Shown one piece after another: positions 48,995-58,261 of a DNA stretch of 64,000 nt. The stretch lies in contig SAIX01000109.1 in assembly GCA_004028765.1 (NCBI GenBank), positions 1-64,000 of the forward strand, read 5' to 3'. Numbering within the stretch: position 1 is the stretch's first letter; every line of letters begins with the position of its first letter. The notes under the pieces were generated by a model, which saw nothing but the letters and a program-made list of their open reading frames with translations, did no database searches and had not been told where the DNA came from. Origin of the DNA: Chitinophagaceae bacterium (GTDB taxonomy: Bacteria; Bacteroidota; Bacteroidia; Chitinophagales; Chitinophagaceae). The position numbers and the translations under genes are program-made.

Positions 48995-50317
48995 CTATCT
49001 CCGCATCCCCGGGAACTTTCCACCCATCGGCATATTGTTCATCATCTTCATCATCTGTTTCATCTGGTCGAACTGTTTCATGAATGCATTCACTTCATTC
49101 ATATCTTTTCCGGCGCCTTTGGCAATGCGTTGTTTGCGGGAAGGATTGATGGAATCCGGGTTTGCCCTTTCATATGGCGTCATCGAACTGATGATCGCTT
49201 CTATTCCTTTAAATGCATCATCTTTTATATCCACATCTTTAATGGCTTTGCCCACTCCCGGTATCATTCCCATCAGGTCTTTCAGGTTACCCATTTTTTT
49301 GATCTGTTGTAACTGGTCAAGAAAATCCTGGAAATCGAACTGGTTCTTGCGGATCTTTTTCTCGAGACGCTTTGCTTCGGCTTCATCATACTGTGCCTGT
49401 GCTTTTTCTACGAGACTGGTAATATCTCCCATGCCCAGTATCCGCTGCGCCATACGGTCGGGATAGAACACATCGAGTGTATCCATCTTCTCACCGCTGC
49501 TTACAAATTTGATCGGCTTCTGAACCGTGTATTTGATCGACAATGCCGCACCACCCCTTGTATCGCCATCGAGTTTGGTGAGTACCACACCTGTAAAATC
49601 CAGCCGGTCGTTAAAGGCTTTGGCTGTATTCACTGCATCCTGCCCTGTCATTGAATCCACCACGAATAATATCTCTGCAGGATTAACAGCTGACTTAATA
49701 TCTGCCACTTCGGTCATCATTGCCTCATCGATGGCCAAACGGCCTGCTGTATCGATGATCACTACATTTTTATTTTTTGCCTTCGCTTCTTTGATCGCAT
49801 TCTGTGCAATGGCAACTGCATTTTTGTTTTCGCGTTCGCTGTAAATATCCACGCCCACCTGCTCCGCCAGCACGGTTAACTGGTCTATCGCCGCAGGCCG
49901 ATAAATATCCGCTGCGACCACCAGTACCGATTTGGCTTTTTTTGTTTTCAGGTAATTGGCCAGTTTACCGGTGAAAGTGGTTTTACCGCTACCCTGTAAA
50001 CCCGCCACCAGTATCACTGCAGGGTTGCCGGTTATATGGAACTGGGCTTCTGTGCCACCCATCAGTTCTGCCAGTTCATCCTGTACGATCTTTACCATCA
50101 ATTGCCCCGGGCTGATCGCATTGATCACTTTTTCACCGAGGGCTTTGTCTTTTACCTTATCGGTGAATTCTTTGGCGATCTTGAAATTCACATCGGCATC
50201 GATCAATGCACGGCGGATATCTTTTACTGTATTGGCAATGTTAAGGTCATTGATGCGCGCCTGCCCTTTGAGGTTCTTAAACGCCGATTCGAGTTTCTCA
50301 CTGAGTGAATTGAACAT
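48995..50317 (-). CDS. ffh: Signal recognition particle protein Ffh
   Basis: 440 residues. Ffh binds signal peptides on nascent chains and, with the SRP RNA and FtsY, directs them to the membrane. The N domain (about 1-95) is followed by the NG GTPase with P-loop GLQGSGKTTFTGKLA (about 106-120), DTAGRLAIDEAMM, and TKLDGDTRGGAAL. The methionine-rich M domain (about 330-440) ends in MPMGGKFPGMRR. The whole protein is intact. It is not clearly linked to its neighbours. Confidence 0.97.
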   Translation of the reverse strand: MFNSLSEKLESAFKNLKGQARINDLNIANTVKDIRRALIDADVNFKIAKEFTDKVKDKALGEKVINAISPGQLMVKIVQDELAELMGGTEAQFHITGNPAVILVAGLQGSGKTTFTGKLANYLKTKKAKSVLVVAADIYRPAAIDQLTVLAEQVGVDIYSERENKNAVAIAQNAIKEAKAKNKNVVIIDTAGRLAIDEAMMTEVADIKSAVNPAEILFVVDSMTGQDAVNTAKAFNDRLDFTGVVLTKLDGDTRGGAALSIKYTVQKPIKFVSSGEKMDTLDVFYPDRMAQRILGMGDITSLVEKAQAQYDEAEAKRLEKKIRKNQFDFQDFLDQLQQIKKMGNLKDLMGMIPGVGKAIKDVDIKDDAFKGIEAIISSMTPYERANPDSINPSRKQRIAKGAGKDMNEVNAFMKQFDQMKQMMKMMNNMPMGGKFPGMRR

Positions 50318-50363
50318 AAGTCACAAATTTCTGGTCACAATAATGGGAAAAGCAGGGCTTTCC

Positions 50364-50483
50364 CTAAAGGACTGCAAATATAGAGTGAAGCCGGGAAAAG
50401 CGGTTAAGTAGAAGACTTCTACGGTTTTCTGCAAGTATTTCCTGAACAATTTGCACTTTATCCTCTTTAGATGTTTGTGACAT
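50364..50483 (-). CDS. Possible 39-residue open frame upstream of ffh
   Basis: Begins MSQTSKEDKVQIVQEILAEN and runs to a stop at 50364. The residue composition is protein-like, with charged residues arranged as an amphipathic helix. No family is known and no ribosome site is clear. It may be a chance frame. Confidence 0.2.
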   Translation of the reverse strand: MSQTSKEDKVQIVQEILAENRRSLLLNRFSRLHSIFAVL

Positions 50484-50536
50484 AAAAAATGATTTAATTT
50501 TAAAAGCCTTCTTCAAAGCGTATTAAAAAGTCAATT

Positions 50537-51007
50537 ATGGCAGCAATGAATTTAAAAATCAATGGTAAAAAATACGAGGTGACGGTCGATCCCAATACAC
50601 CCCTGTTATGGGTTTTGCGCGATCACCTGAACTTAATCGGCACCAAATTCGGATGTGGCGTTGGTGCCTGTGGCGCCTGCACCGTTCATCTAAATGGCCA
50701 GGCTACAAGGTCTTGCCTGTTACCGGTTTCTGCGATAGGTGCCATGGAAATTACTACGATAGAAGGAATTGTTCCGGAAGACGGCAAATTACACCCAGTT
50801 CAGAAAGCATGGCTGGAATTGGATGTTGCACAGTGCGGCTATTGCCAAACGGGCCAGATCATGTCGGCCATTTCGTTATTAAAAAGCAAACCCGCTCCAA
50901 CGGATGAAGAAATTGAAACTGCCATGACAGGAAATCTCTGCCGTTGCGGAACATATACCAGGATAAAAGCCGCCATTCACCAGGCAGCAAAATCAGCAAC
51001 CAAATAA
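50537..51007 (+). CDS. (2Fe-2S)-binding subunit of a molybdenum hydroxylase (isoquinoline 1-oxidoreductase type)
   Basis: 156 residues, first of a two-gene operon. Two Fe-S clusters: the plant-type motif CGVGACGACTVHLNGQATRSC (Cys near 41, 46, 49, 61) and the helical domain motif CGYCQTGQIM with CRCG (about 99-104 and 137-140). It transfers electrons from the Mo site of the partner subunit to an external acceptor. The small subunit has no signal peptide, whereas the large one has a Tat signal. It ends 9 bases before the partner's start. Confidence 0.9.
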   Translation: MAAMNLKINGKKYEVTVDPNTPLLWVLRDHLNLIGTKFGCGVGACGACTVHLNGQATRSCLLPVSAIGAMEITTIEGIVPEDGKLHPVQKAWLELDVAQCGYCQTGQIMSAISLLKSKPAPTDEEIETAMTGNLCRCGTYTRIKAAIHQAAKSATK

Positions 51008-51016
51008 ATTTTACCA

Positions 51017-53266
51017 ATGGAAAACCTACAGAATAATTATAGCAGGCGTTCATTTCTGAAGATCTCTTCTCTCTCGGGCGGGGGGATGATGATCGGTTTC
51101 AGCTGGCTGGCTAACCTCGTGCCTGGCAAAGTATTGGCGGAAACAGGCGCTGCTGAAGACTGGGTAAAAATTACCGGATTTATTGAGATCAGGCCGGATA
51201 ACCAGATCAAATTGTTTTGCCCCAATCCCGAATTCGGTACAAATGTGATGACATCTCTTCCGATGATGATTGCCGAAGAGCTGGAAGTGGATTGGGAAAA
51301 AGTAATCGTGCAGCAGGCCGATTATGATACACCACGTTTTAAAAGCCAGTTTACAGGAGGAAGTATGGCAATGGCCATGACATGGACGCCGTTACGAACG
51401 GCTGGTGCCACCGCAAGAATGATGTTGCTGCAGGCCGCCGCAAATGAATGGAATGTGCCCGTGTCTGAATTGAAGGCATCAAAAGGAATGGTTGTGCATA
51501 GTTCAGGAACTAAAACTGCAACCTATGGTCAGCTCGCTTCTGCCGCATCCAGGCTTCCGCAACCTGAAAAAGTAACACTTAAAAAAGCAGAAGAATTTTC
51601 ACTGATCGGCACCCCGCAAAAAAACAAGGTTGGCAAAAATATTGTTACCGGAGATTCTTTATTTACGATCGACTACAAACACGAAGGCATGCTGATCGCA
51701 ATGGTGATACATCCTCCTGCCTTCGGCATGACTTTACGGTCATTTGATGCTACAGAGGCATTAAAAATGCCCGGTATTAAAGCCGTGTTTGATATCGAGG
51801 TATATAAGAACGGCTACCAAAGAGCAGCATTTGATACCAGGGCCTTTAATAAATTGGTAGCTGTAGTGGGCAATTCTACCTGGGAAGTAATGAATGCAAG
51901 AAAAAAAGTAGTTGCCCAGTGGGAATTAACCCCTGAATACAAAGAAACCGTAATGGGATGGGGAGGAATCAAGGAAGAGTTGGTGCCTGCAGGATTGGAA
52001 AGCTCGGATGACCATATCCTGAAAATGAAAGAAATGCAGAAAAAACCGGCGAAAGTATTAAGAAAAGACGGTGATCCGGAAGCTGCATTTAAAAGCGCGA
52101 AAAAAATAATAGAAAGAACGTATTCGGCGCCATTCTTATCACATAACCCGATGGAGCCGATCAGTTGCTTCGCACATATTACCGACGAGAAAGCCTTTTT
52201 TGCCGCACCCATCCAGATCCCTGAACTGATGAAGCAGAACATCATCGCCAACCTCGGGATACCGGCAGACAAAATTGAAATGACACTTACCAGGATGGGC
52301 GGCGGTTTTGGCAGAAGGGCTTATGGGCACTACATTATTGAAGCGGGTCATATTTCAAAGAAGATGAAAGCCCCGGTTAAACTGATCTACACAAGGGAGG
52401 ATGATATGACAAATGGTGTGTACCGCCCCATGTATATGGTAACTTATAAAGCGGCCCTGGATGAAAAAAACAATGTAACCGCACTGCATATCAAAGGAGG
52501 AGGTATCCCCGAAGGATCGGTACATGAAAACCGTTTCCCCGCAGGTGTATTTGAAAATTATCTCGCCGAAGGCTGGGAAACCCCTTCCAATATTACCGTT
52601 GGGGCTTTCCGGGCACCCGGTTCCAACTTCATAGCCTCTGCCGAACAGAGCTTCCTCGATGAACTGGCCGAAATTGCTGGCAAAGACCCTATTGATTACA
52701 GAATTGAATTGTTGAAAAAAGCAAAAGCCAATCCTGTTGGAAAGAACAATGAATATGATGCAGACAGGTATATCGGTGTACTGGAACTGGTAAAAGAAAA
52801 ATCACAATGGTCAAAAACAAATAGTAAAATCGCCCGCAGAGGAGTTGCCGCCTATTTTTGTCATAATTCATACGCCGCCCATGTTGTGGATGTAACTGTT
52901 AAAAACGGGCAGCCGGTGGTGGAGCGTGTTGTATCTGCAATGGATTGCGGTCTTGTTGTAAATCCCGAAGGTGCAAAGAATATGGTGGAAGGCGCTGTGA
53001 TAGATGGGATCGGTAATGCCCTGTTTGGCGGGATGCGTTTTGATAAAGGGGTACCGGTTCAAAAAAACCTGAACCAATACAGGATCATCAGGCACAGAGA
53101 AGCGCCTAAAAAGATCGAAGTTCATTTTGTAAAAAATACGATCAACCCAACGGGCCTGGGCGAGCCTCCTTTCCCGCCGGTTTTTGCTGCATTGGCAAAT
53201 GCGCTGTATAAAGCAACCGGTAAACGGTTCTATAACCAGCCTTTCATAAATGATATAAAAGGATAA
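51017..53266 (+). CDS. Molybdopterin-binding subunit of a xanthine-dehydrogenase-family hydroxylase, Tat-exported
   Basis: 749 residues, similar in type to IorB of isoquinoline oxidoreductase, and to aldehyde/xanthine dehydrogenase family subunits. The N-terminus NYSRRSFLKISSLSGGGMM is a Tat signal (twin Arg near 9-10). The protein contains FRAPGSNFIASAEQSFLDEL (about 533-552) and a late GLGEPPFPPVF segment with the catalytic-type Glu (about 713-723) where the family has the active base. GGGFGRRAYGH (about 427-437) is the molybdopterin-dithiolate contact. It forms a dimer with the Fe-S subunit. No FAD subunit gene follows, so a cytochrome or quinone must be the acceptor. Confidence 0.9.
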   Translation: MENLQNNYSRRSFLKISSLSGGGMMIGFSWLANLVPGKVLAETGAAEDWVKITGFIEIRPDNQIKLFCPNPEFGTNVMTSLPMMIAEELEVDWEKVIVQQADYDTPRFKSQFTGGSMAMAMTWTPLRTAGATARMMLLQAAANEWNVPVSELKASKGMVVHSSGTKTATYGQLASAASRLPQPEKVTLKKAEEFSLIGTPQKNKVGKNIVTGDSLFTIDYKHEGMLIAMVIHPPAFGMTLRSFDATEALKMPGIKAVFDIEVYKNGYQRAAFDTRAFNKLVAVVGNSTWEVMNARKKVVAQWELTPEYKETVMGWGGIKEELVPAGLESSDDHILKMKEMQKKPAKVLRKDGDPEAAFKSAKKIIERTYSAPFLSHNPMEPISCFAHITDEKAFFAAPIQIPELMKQNIIANLGIPADKIEMTLTRMGGGFGRRAYGHYIIEAGHISKKMKAPVKLIYTREDDMTNGVYRPMYMVTYKAALDEKNNVTALHIKGGGIPEGSVHENRFPAGVFENYLAEGWETPSNITVGAFRAPGSNFIASAEQSFLDELAEIAGKDPIDYRIELLKKAKANPVGKNNEYDADRYIGVLELVKEKSQWSKTNSKIARRGVAAYFCHNSYAAHVVDVTVKNGQPVVERVVSAMDCGLVVNPEGAKNMVEGAVIDGIGNALFGGMRFDKGVPVQKNLNQYRIIRHREAPKKIEVHFVKNTINPTGLGEPPFPPVFAALANALYKATGKRFYNQPFINDIKG

Positions 53267-53392
53267 ATGCATCTGAGAAGAACCCGGTCCTTATTCCTGG
53301 TATTGGGTCATTAGGTGCGAATCATTGGTTACTGTACCGATGATCATGATTGAAACGGTTCAGAACAAAGCGACATACAATTTTGAATGATT

Positions 53393-54259
53393 TTACCCCA
53401 GGTAAAACCGCAGATGTTTGCTCCGGTTGGTGCTGCGCAGTTTGGTGATGGCTTTGTCTTTGATCTGGCGGACCCTTTCTCTCGTAAGGTGAAAACGTTC
53501 ACCGATGTCTTCAAGACTTAAAGGATGATCCACCCCAATGCCAAAGAAATAACAGAGCACATCTTTCTGCCTTTCGGTAAGTGTGCGCAGGCTCCTTTCG
53601 ATTTCAGTCCTGAGCGATTCGTAGTGCTCCAGTTTTTCATCCGTTTTTTCCGCATTCGGATTTTCCATCAGGTCCAGCAAAGTGCCATCTTCCCCATCTG
53701 CCAGCGGGGTATCCATGCTTACATGCCTGAAACCCACACTCATGGTGGAATTGATTTCTTCAACACCGATCTCCAGTAAAGTGGCGAGTTCTTCCGGCGT
53801 TGGTTCACGCTCAAATTCCTGTTCCAGTTGCTGGTATGCCTTGCTGATGCGGTTGGTCAGGCCCACTTTATTTAATGGCAGGCGAACGATACGGCTTTGT
53901 TCGGCGAGTGATTGCAGGATACTTTGCCGTATCCACCACACAGCATATGAAATAAATTTAAAACCCCTTGTTTCATCAAAACGAAGCGCTGCCTTGATCA
54001 ACCCGAGGTTTCCTTCATTGATAAGATCGGGAAGGGTGAGCCCCTGGTTCTGGTATTGTTTTGCCACAGAAACCACAAACCTGAGATTGGCTTTCACCAA
54101 CCGGTCGAGTGCCCGCTGATCGCCTTGGCGGATACGCATAGCCAATTGTACTTCTTCTTCGGGAGTGATCAGATCAACCTTGCCGATTTCCTGCAAATAT
54201 TTTTCAAGGCTCTGCGATTCGCGGTTGGTAATGGATTTGGTTATTTTGAGCTGGCGCAT
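53393..54259 (-). CDS. rpoD: Primary RNA polymerase sigma factor (RpoD/SigA)
   Basis: 288 residues from 54259 ([15 protein letters not shown]), the canonical Bacteroidota beginning; the frame continues upstream but that sequence is not conserved. Region 1.2 ([20 protein letters not shown]) leads to region 2 with [20 protein letters not shown] and [14 protein letters not shown] (2.3-2.4). Region 3 follows, then region 4 with [21 protein letters not shown]. This class recognises the TAnnTTTG/-33 promoters found in this window. The long region 1.1 of proteobacterial RpoD is absent, as is usual for this phylum. Confidence 0.97.
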   Translation of the reverse strand: MRQLKITKSITNRESQSLEKYLQEIGKVDLITPEEEVQLAMRIRQGDQRALDRLVKANLRFVVSVAKQYQNQGLTLPDLINEGNLGLIKAALRFDETRGFKFISYAVWWIRQSILQSLAEQSRIVRLPLNKVGLTNRISKAYQQLEQEFEREPTPEELATLLEIGVEEINSTMSVGFRHVSMDTPLADGEDGTLLDLMENPNAEKTDEKLEHYESLRTEIERSLRTLTERQKDVLCYFFGIGVDHPLSLEDIGERFHLTRERVRQIKDKAITKLRSTNRSKHLRFYLG

Positions 54260-54559
54260 ACTCATAATACACAGTTTTGAATGTATAAGGTTGTGGTTGC
54301 TAAACGGGGTTTGCCGGATCATCCGGATAAAATACTACGCCTCAAAAACCGCTACATAGCAATTTAAGGATTTTCTGAATCAAGTCAAAAAAAATGTTTT
54401 TTACAAAGAACTGATAAACAGGTGTTTAAACATGAATTTTTCAGCTGGTACCCCATAGGCCCGAAGATTGAATCTGCGTTGCCAAAAAAACATTTGGAAG
54501 CGTAGGATAATTTAATATTATTGCAAGCCTACGGAAGAAAGTAGGTTAAAGAGATCGTA
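54260..54559. other. Divergent intergenic region between the sigma factor and START-like genes
   Basis: About 300 bases of AT-rich DNA. CGTAGG (about 54502) and CCTACG (about 54530) form a weak stem around TAATATTATTGC, which could be the promoter of the START-like gene. No open frame stands out. Confidence 0.4.
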
Positions 54560-54943
54560 ATGAGTAAGAAGCAATTATTTACGCTGGAGTTCCCGGTCAG
54601 ATGTTCTCCAACGATTTTGTACGAATTTCTTGCCACGCCGGCGGGTTTGCAGGAATGGTTCGCGGATAAAGTGGATGAGTGGGAAAACACATACAGTTTT
54701 TCCTGGAACGGGGGAAGCCCGGATAAAGCTGACCTGATTGAAAAAGAAGAAGACAAATTCATACGCTTCCGCTGGCTGCACAGCGAGAAAAACGAATATT
54801 TCGAATTCCGGATCGAAAAAACAGAGATATCCAATCAGACCATCCTGGTGATTAAGGACTTTGCCGAAAAGAATGAAGTGAAAGACCAGAGCCGTTTATG
54901 GGAATACCAGGTGAAAGATCTTTTTCACCGTTTGGGTGCCTGA
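54560..54943 (+). CDS. START-like (SRPBCC) domain protein
   Basis: 127 residues, full length for the START-like family common in Bacteroidota. The helix-grip fold begins FPVRCSPTILYEFLATPAGLQEWFADKV (about 10-37), then strands such as FIRFRWLHSEKNEYFEFRI and TILVIKDFAEKNEV. AHSA1-type proteins of this kind bind hydrophobic ligands; no function is assigned here. Its stop codon TGA (54941-54943) is directly followed by the convergent stop of the next gene, forming TGATCA. Confidence 0.85.
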   Translation: MSKKQLFTLEFPVRCSPTILYEFLATPAGLQEWFADKVDEWENTYSFSWNGGSPDKADLIEKEEDKFIRFRWLHSEKNEYFEFRIEKTEISNQTILVIKDFAEKNEVKDQSRLWEYQVKDLFHRLGA

Positions 54944-55543
54944 TCAGGCCCGCAGCATCACAACGATTTCCCGGAAAGCGGTTTCAAAAAAATGCGGCAA
55001 CTGTTCCCATTGTTGCAGCGGTATTTTGCGTGCCAGTTTTATATAAGGCAGATCAGTAAAAGCCATATTGCTCAAGCCAGATAACAATTGATAATTGTTT
55101 TCTTCAAAATGATGTTGCCAGGGGTCTGCCGCGATACCGAGGTACCAGTTTTGCCTGTTTTCATTTGCCGAAAAATATCTTTCCAAGGCCGGCGCCATCG
55201 CCTTCTGTGAAAAACCTGATAACAGCAGGGTGATACTGCAAAAATTTCCCCACCAGAAAAAACTTCGGATGGCAAAACAATCGTCTTTCGTAAAAAGTCT
55301 CGGCTGATCCAGCATTACCCAGGGAAGGCCAAGGTATTGTTCGCCCCTCGCGATCTTGGGCGAGCCCGCAGAAGGGAAACCGGTTTGTTTTTCAAGCGGC
55401 GCATATATTTCCTTATACGATTCGCTGAGTACCCCGAACAAAGCATACACTTTATCGATCACCGCATTCTTTGTTAAAATAAAAGAGGCATCGGTTACCA
55501 GTTCCAGTTCCTTTGGTGAAAGCGTTACTTTTGCAGGGCTCAT
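54944..55543 (-). CDS. Conserved-looking hypothetical protein
   Basis: 199 residues, no recognised family. It is rich in aromatic residues in the middle (FAIRSFFWWGNFCSIT, about 90-105) and has YLGIAADPWQHHFEEN (about 133-148). It has no signal peptide or membrane helices. Codon and residue use look like a real gene. It is convergent with the START-like gene (stops touching) and divergent from the LptF/G-like gene with only 23 bases between the two starts, so promoter regions overlap. Confidence 0.6.
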   Translation of the reverse strand: MSPAKVTLSPKELELVTDASFILTKNAVIDKVYALFGVLSESYKEIYAPLEKQTGFPSAGSPKIARGEQYLGLPWVMLDQPRLFTKDDCFAIRSFFWWGNFCSITLLLSGFSQKAMAPALERYFSANENRQNWYLGIAADPWQHHFEENNYQLLSGLSNMAFTDLPYIKLARKIPLQQWEQLPHFFETAFREIVVMLRA

Positions 55544-55566
55544 ACCAACAATATTAAGAAGGACAA

Positions 55567-57009
55567 GTGATAAAAAAACTGGACATACTGATTCTGCGCT
55601 CTTTTATCGGTCCTTTTTTTGCTGCACTGTTTATTTCACTCTTTGTACTCACCATGCAGTTTTTCTGGCTGTATATCGATGACATCGTTGGGAAAGGGCT
55701 TGATATCGTGACATTGCTGAAACTCGTGGGGCTGGTAACCTTATTCGGTGTGCCCATGGCTTTACCGCTGGCCTTGCTGTTTTCATCGATCATGACTTTC
55801 GGCAACCTCGGTGAAACCTTTGAACTCGTTGCCATTAAAGCAGCGGGTATCCCCCTGCTTCGTTTTATGCGGCCACTTACCATCACTGCCATTGTAATCA
55901 GTGGTTTCGCTTTCTTATTCGCCAATAATATCAACCCTGTTGTTCAGCTCAAGCTCTCTTCGCTCAAATATGATATCATCGTTTCCAAACCTGCATTCGA
56001 TATCAAGGAGGGTATTTTTTATGATAAGATCGAAGGTTATGTGATCAAACTGGGGAAGAAAGAAAAAAACGACAGCATCATCCACAACGTAGTCATTTTT
56101 GAAAAGAAACCTGGTTTGCAGGATAACCTTTTGATGGCGCAGAACGGTGTGATGCGGATCACCAAAGACAAAAAATTTCTCGAGTTCATTTTACAGAATG
56201 GCTGGCGCTTCGAGGAAAAAGGGGCACGCAACACCACCAATACAGAGTTTACCCGGATGGGGTTTAAAGAATATAAAAAAGTATTTGACCTGCGCAGTTT
56301 TCAACTGAATAAATCGGGCGACAGTTCTTTTTATGATCCCAAGATGTTAAGTCTGCGCCAGTTAAACGGCGCGATCGATTCACTCACGCATCTCGACAGT
56401 TTCTATTTTAAAAGATCCCAGCGGGAAGTAACGCCTTATCTCCGTTTCACCAAATACATGGATACCGGCTGGGTGATGAATGATACCGTGCCCATCCGGA
56501 AATTAAAAAAACTGGATGATATTATTGCAGATTCGATGCGGCAACAGGTAACCGATGCGGCCATCAGCCAGTTACAAAGTGCCAAATCCAATATCGGTGT
56601 GCTGGCATCCGACCAGGTGGAAAAGATCAAATCGCTCCGCCTGCATGAAATTGAATGGCACAGGAAATTTACCTTATCCGCAGCCTGCCTGGTTTTGTTC
56701 CTGATCGGTGCGCCGCTTGGCTCTATCATCCGCAAGGGGGGGCTCGGTACGCCGCTCGTATTCGCGATCATTTTCTTTGTAACCTTTCACCTCTTCAACA
56801 CTTTCGGTGAGAAATTTGTCAAATCTGAGCAGGCCAGTCCTTTAGGGGGTATGTGGCTATCCACACTTGTGCTGTTACCGATCGGTGCATTCCTTACATA
56901 CAAAGCCATGCGCGATTCCCAATTGTTTAACCAGGAATTCTATTACCGCTCCTTTAAAAAGTTGCGCGGATTTTTGGTTACTTTTAAATCCTCAAAAAAA
57001 TCATCCTAA
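55567..57009 (+). CDS. LptF/LptG-family lipopolysaccharide export permease
   Basis: 480 residues starting with GTG at 55567, preceded by AAGAAGGACAA. The YjgP/YjgQ family moves lipopolysaccharide from the inner membrane toward LptA with the LptB ATPase. The N-terminus LDILILRSFIGPFFAALFISLFVLTMQFFWLYIDD gives the first helix, and helices near 50-75 and 100-125 follow. The periplasmic beta domain spans about 130-370 with a long loop. Three C-terminal helices follow (AACLVLFLIGAPLGSIIRKGG, about 375-395, and later). It is longer than E. coli LptF because of the periplasmic region. Whether it is the F or G subunit is undecided. Confidence 0.93.
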   Translation: MIKKLDILILRSFIGPFFAALFISLFVLTMQFFWLYIDDIVGKGLDIVTLLKLVGLVTLFGVPMALPLALLFSSIMTFGNLGETFELVAIKAAGIPLLRFMRPLTITAIVISGFAFLFANNINPVVQLKLSSLKYDIIVSKPAFDIKEGIFYDKIEGYVIKLGKKEKNDSIIHNVVIFEKKPGLQDNLLMAQNGVMRITKDKKFLEFILQNGWRFEEKGARNTTNTEFTRMGFKEYKKVFDLRSFQLNKSGDSSFYDPKMLSLRQLNGAIDSLTHLDSFYFKRSQREVTPYLRFTKYMDTGWVMNDTVPIRKLKKLDDIIADSMRQQVTDAAISQLQSAKSNIGVLASDQVEKIKSLRLHEIEWHRKFTLSAACLVLFLIGAPLGSIIRKGGLGTPLVFAIIFFVTFHLFNTFGEKFVKSEQASPLGGMWLSTLVLLPIGAFLTYKAMRDSQLFNQEFYYRSFKKLRGFLVTFKSSKKSS

Positions 57010-57019
57010 ATCCTTTTTT

Positions 57020-57745
57020 ATGGCAACGTACAACAAAAGCCGCCGCGCATTTATTAAAACCACCGGACTGGCTGCAGGTATCGGTATCACCGGTATCCCT
57101 TCGCTTGTAAAAGCCATGCCATTAACGGCAGGCAATGCATTTTCGCAACAGCCTTTGCCTTACGATTACAAAGGGCTCGAACCTGTGATCGATGCCATGA
57201 CAATGGAAATCCATTACAGCAAACACGCTGCCACCTATGCCAAAAACCTTGCAGATGCATGCGCTGCTGAAAAAGTGGACATCAACAATGCGAAGCTCGA
57301 AGATGTGCTGCGCAATGCATCAAAATATTCTGCCAAGATGCGTAATAACGGAGGCGGCCATTATAACCATGAACTGTTCTGGCAATGCATGAAACCCGGA
57401 ACTGCCACAAAACCCGAAGGCAAACTCGCTGCAGCGATTGATCAGAGTTTTGGTTCTTTCGAGGCATTTAAAACGCAGTTTTCGGATGCAGGTAAAAACC
57501 GTTTTGGCAGTGGCTGGGCATGGCTCGTTGTTACCACCGATAAAAAACTGGTGACAGGTTCTACCCCCAACCAGGACAATCCGCTGATGGATGTAAGCGA
57601 TTTAAAAGGAATGCCTTTATTGGGACTGGATGTTTGGGAACACGCTTATTATCTCAAATACCAGAACAAACGCCCCGATTATATCAATAACTGGTGGAAT
57701 GTAGTGAACTGGGATTTTGTACAAAAACGTTTTGAGCAGGCATAA
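57020..57745 (+). CDS. Fe/Mn superoxide dismutase with a Tat signal peptide
   Basis: 241 residues from ATG 57020, giving a twin-arginine signal SRRAFIKTTGLAAGIGITG (Arg 8-9). The upstream frame overlaps the permease gene. Metal ligands are visible as IHYSKHAATYAKNL (His near 59-65), GGGHYNHELFWQCM (His near 108), and DVWEHAYYLKY (Asp and His near 202-206). The fold is complete, ending NNWWNVVNWDFVQKRF. Most Fe/Mn SODs are cytoplasmic, so this is a periplasmic variant that would protect the envelope. It is 11 bases after the permease on the same strand and may be co-transcribed. Confidence 0.95.
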   Translation: MATYNKSRRAFIKTTGLAAGIGITGIPSLVKAMPLTAGNAFSQQPLPYDYKGLEPVIDAMTMEIHYSKHAATYAKNLADACAAEKVDINNAKLEDVLRNASKYSAKMRNNGGGHYNHELFWQCMKPGTATKPEGKLAAAIDQSFGSFEAFKTQFSDAGKNRFGSGWAWLVVTTDKKLVTGSTPNQDNPLMDVSDLKGMPLLGLDVWEHAYYLKYQNKRPDYINNWWNVVNWDFVQKRFEQA

Positions 57746-57773
57746 CATATCCGAACTGCAAAAGCGAAGTGAA

Positions 57774-57809
57774 GATTTTGACTTTTGCATTTTGACTTTT
57801 TATTTGAAC
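57774..57809. repeat. Family B repeat between sod and osmC
   Basis: TTTTGACTTTTGCATTTT at 57777-57794 is identical to the arm at 29527-29544. It is followed by TGACTTTTTATTTGAAC and reaches the osmC start codon. Confidence 0.85.
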
Positions 57810-57810
57810 T

Positions 57811-58221
57811 ATGAAAACGATCACGAATTGGGTTGACGCCCTGGCTTTTGATGCAACCGCTGATACAGGGCATACAGTAAGGATTGACACAAGTGTGGAA
57901 GGTGGCGGACTCGGCAGCGGAATGAATCCAAAAAAAATGGTGTTGGGTGCATTAAGCGGTTGCAGCGGTATGGATGTGGTGGAGATGCTGAAAAAAATGC
58001 GCGTACCCTTCAGCAAATTTGAAATAGAAGCAGAAGCAGAGCAAACCACTGAACACCCGAAAGTTTTTACACATATCAATATGGTATACCGGATTGATGC
58101 GAAACCGGAAGACCTTGATAAGATAGAAAGGGCCGTATCATTGTCGCAGGAGAAGTATTGCGGGGTATCTGCCATGCTCGCAAAACATTGCCCGATCCAT
58201 TATACCATTGAGCTGATCTGA
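57811..58221 (+). CDS. OsmC-family protein
   Basis: 136 residues. OsmC/Ohr proteins reduce organic hydroperoxides with two active cysteines. Cys54 in ALSGCSGMDVVEMLKKM (about 50-66) and Cys112-like in QEKYCGVSAML (about 106-116) are the likely pair, with the YCGVSAML sequence characteristic of the OsmC group rather than Ohr. The start lies 2 bases after a family B repeat. It probably acts with the upstream SOD against oxidative stress, though on a separate compartment. Confidence 0.88.
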   Translation: MKTITNWVDALAFDATADTGHTVRIDTSVEGGGLGSGMNPKKMVLGALSGCSGMDVVEMLKKMRVPFSKFEIEAEAEQTTEHPKVFTHINMVYRIDAKPEDLDKIERAVSLSQEKYCGVSAMLAKHCPIHYTIELI

Positions 58222-58261
58222 TTATAAAGAAGCAACTCTTTTTCTTTCGCAAAAAAACAGT

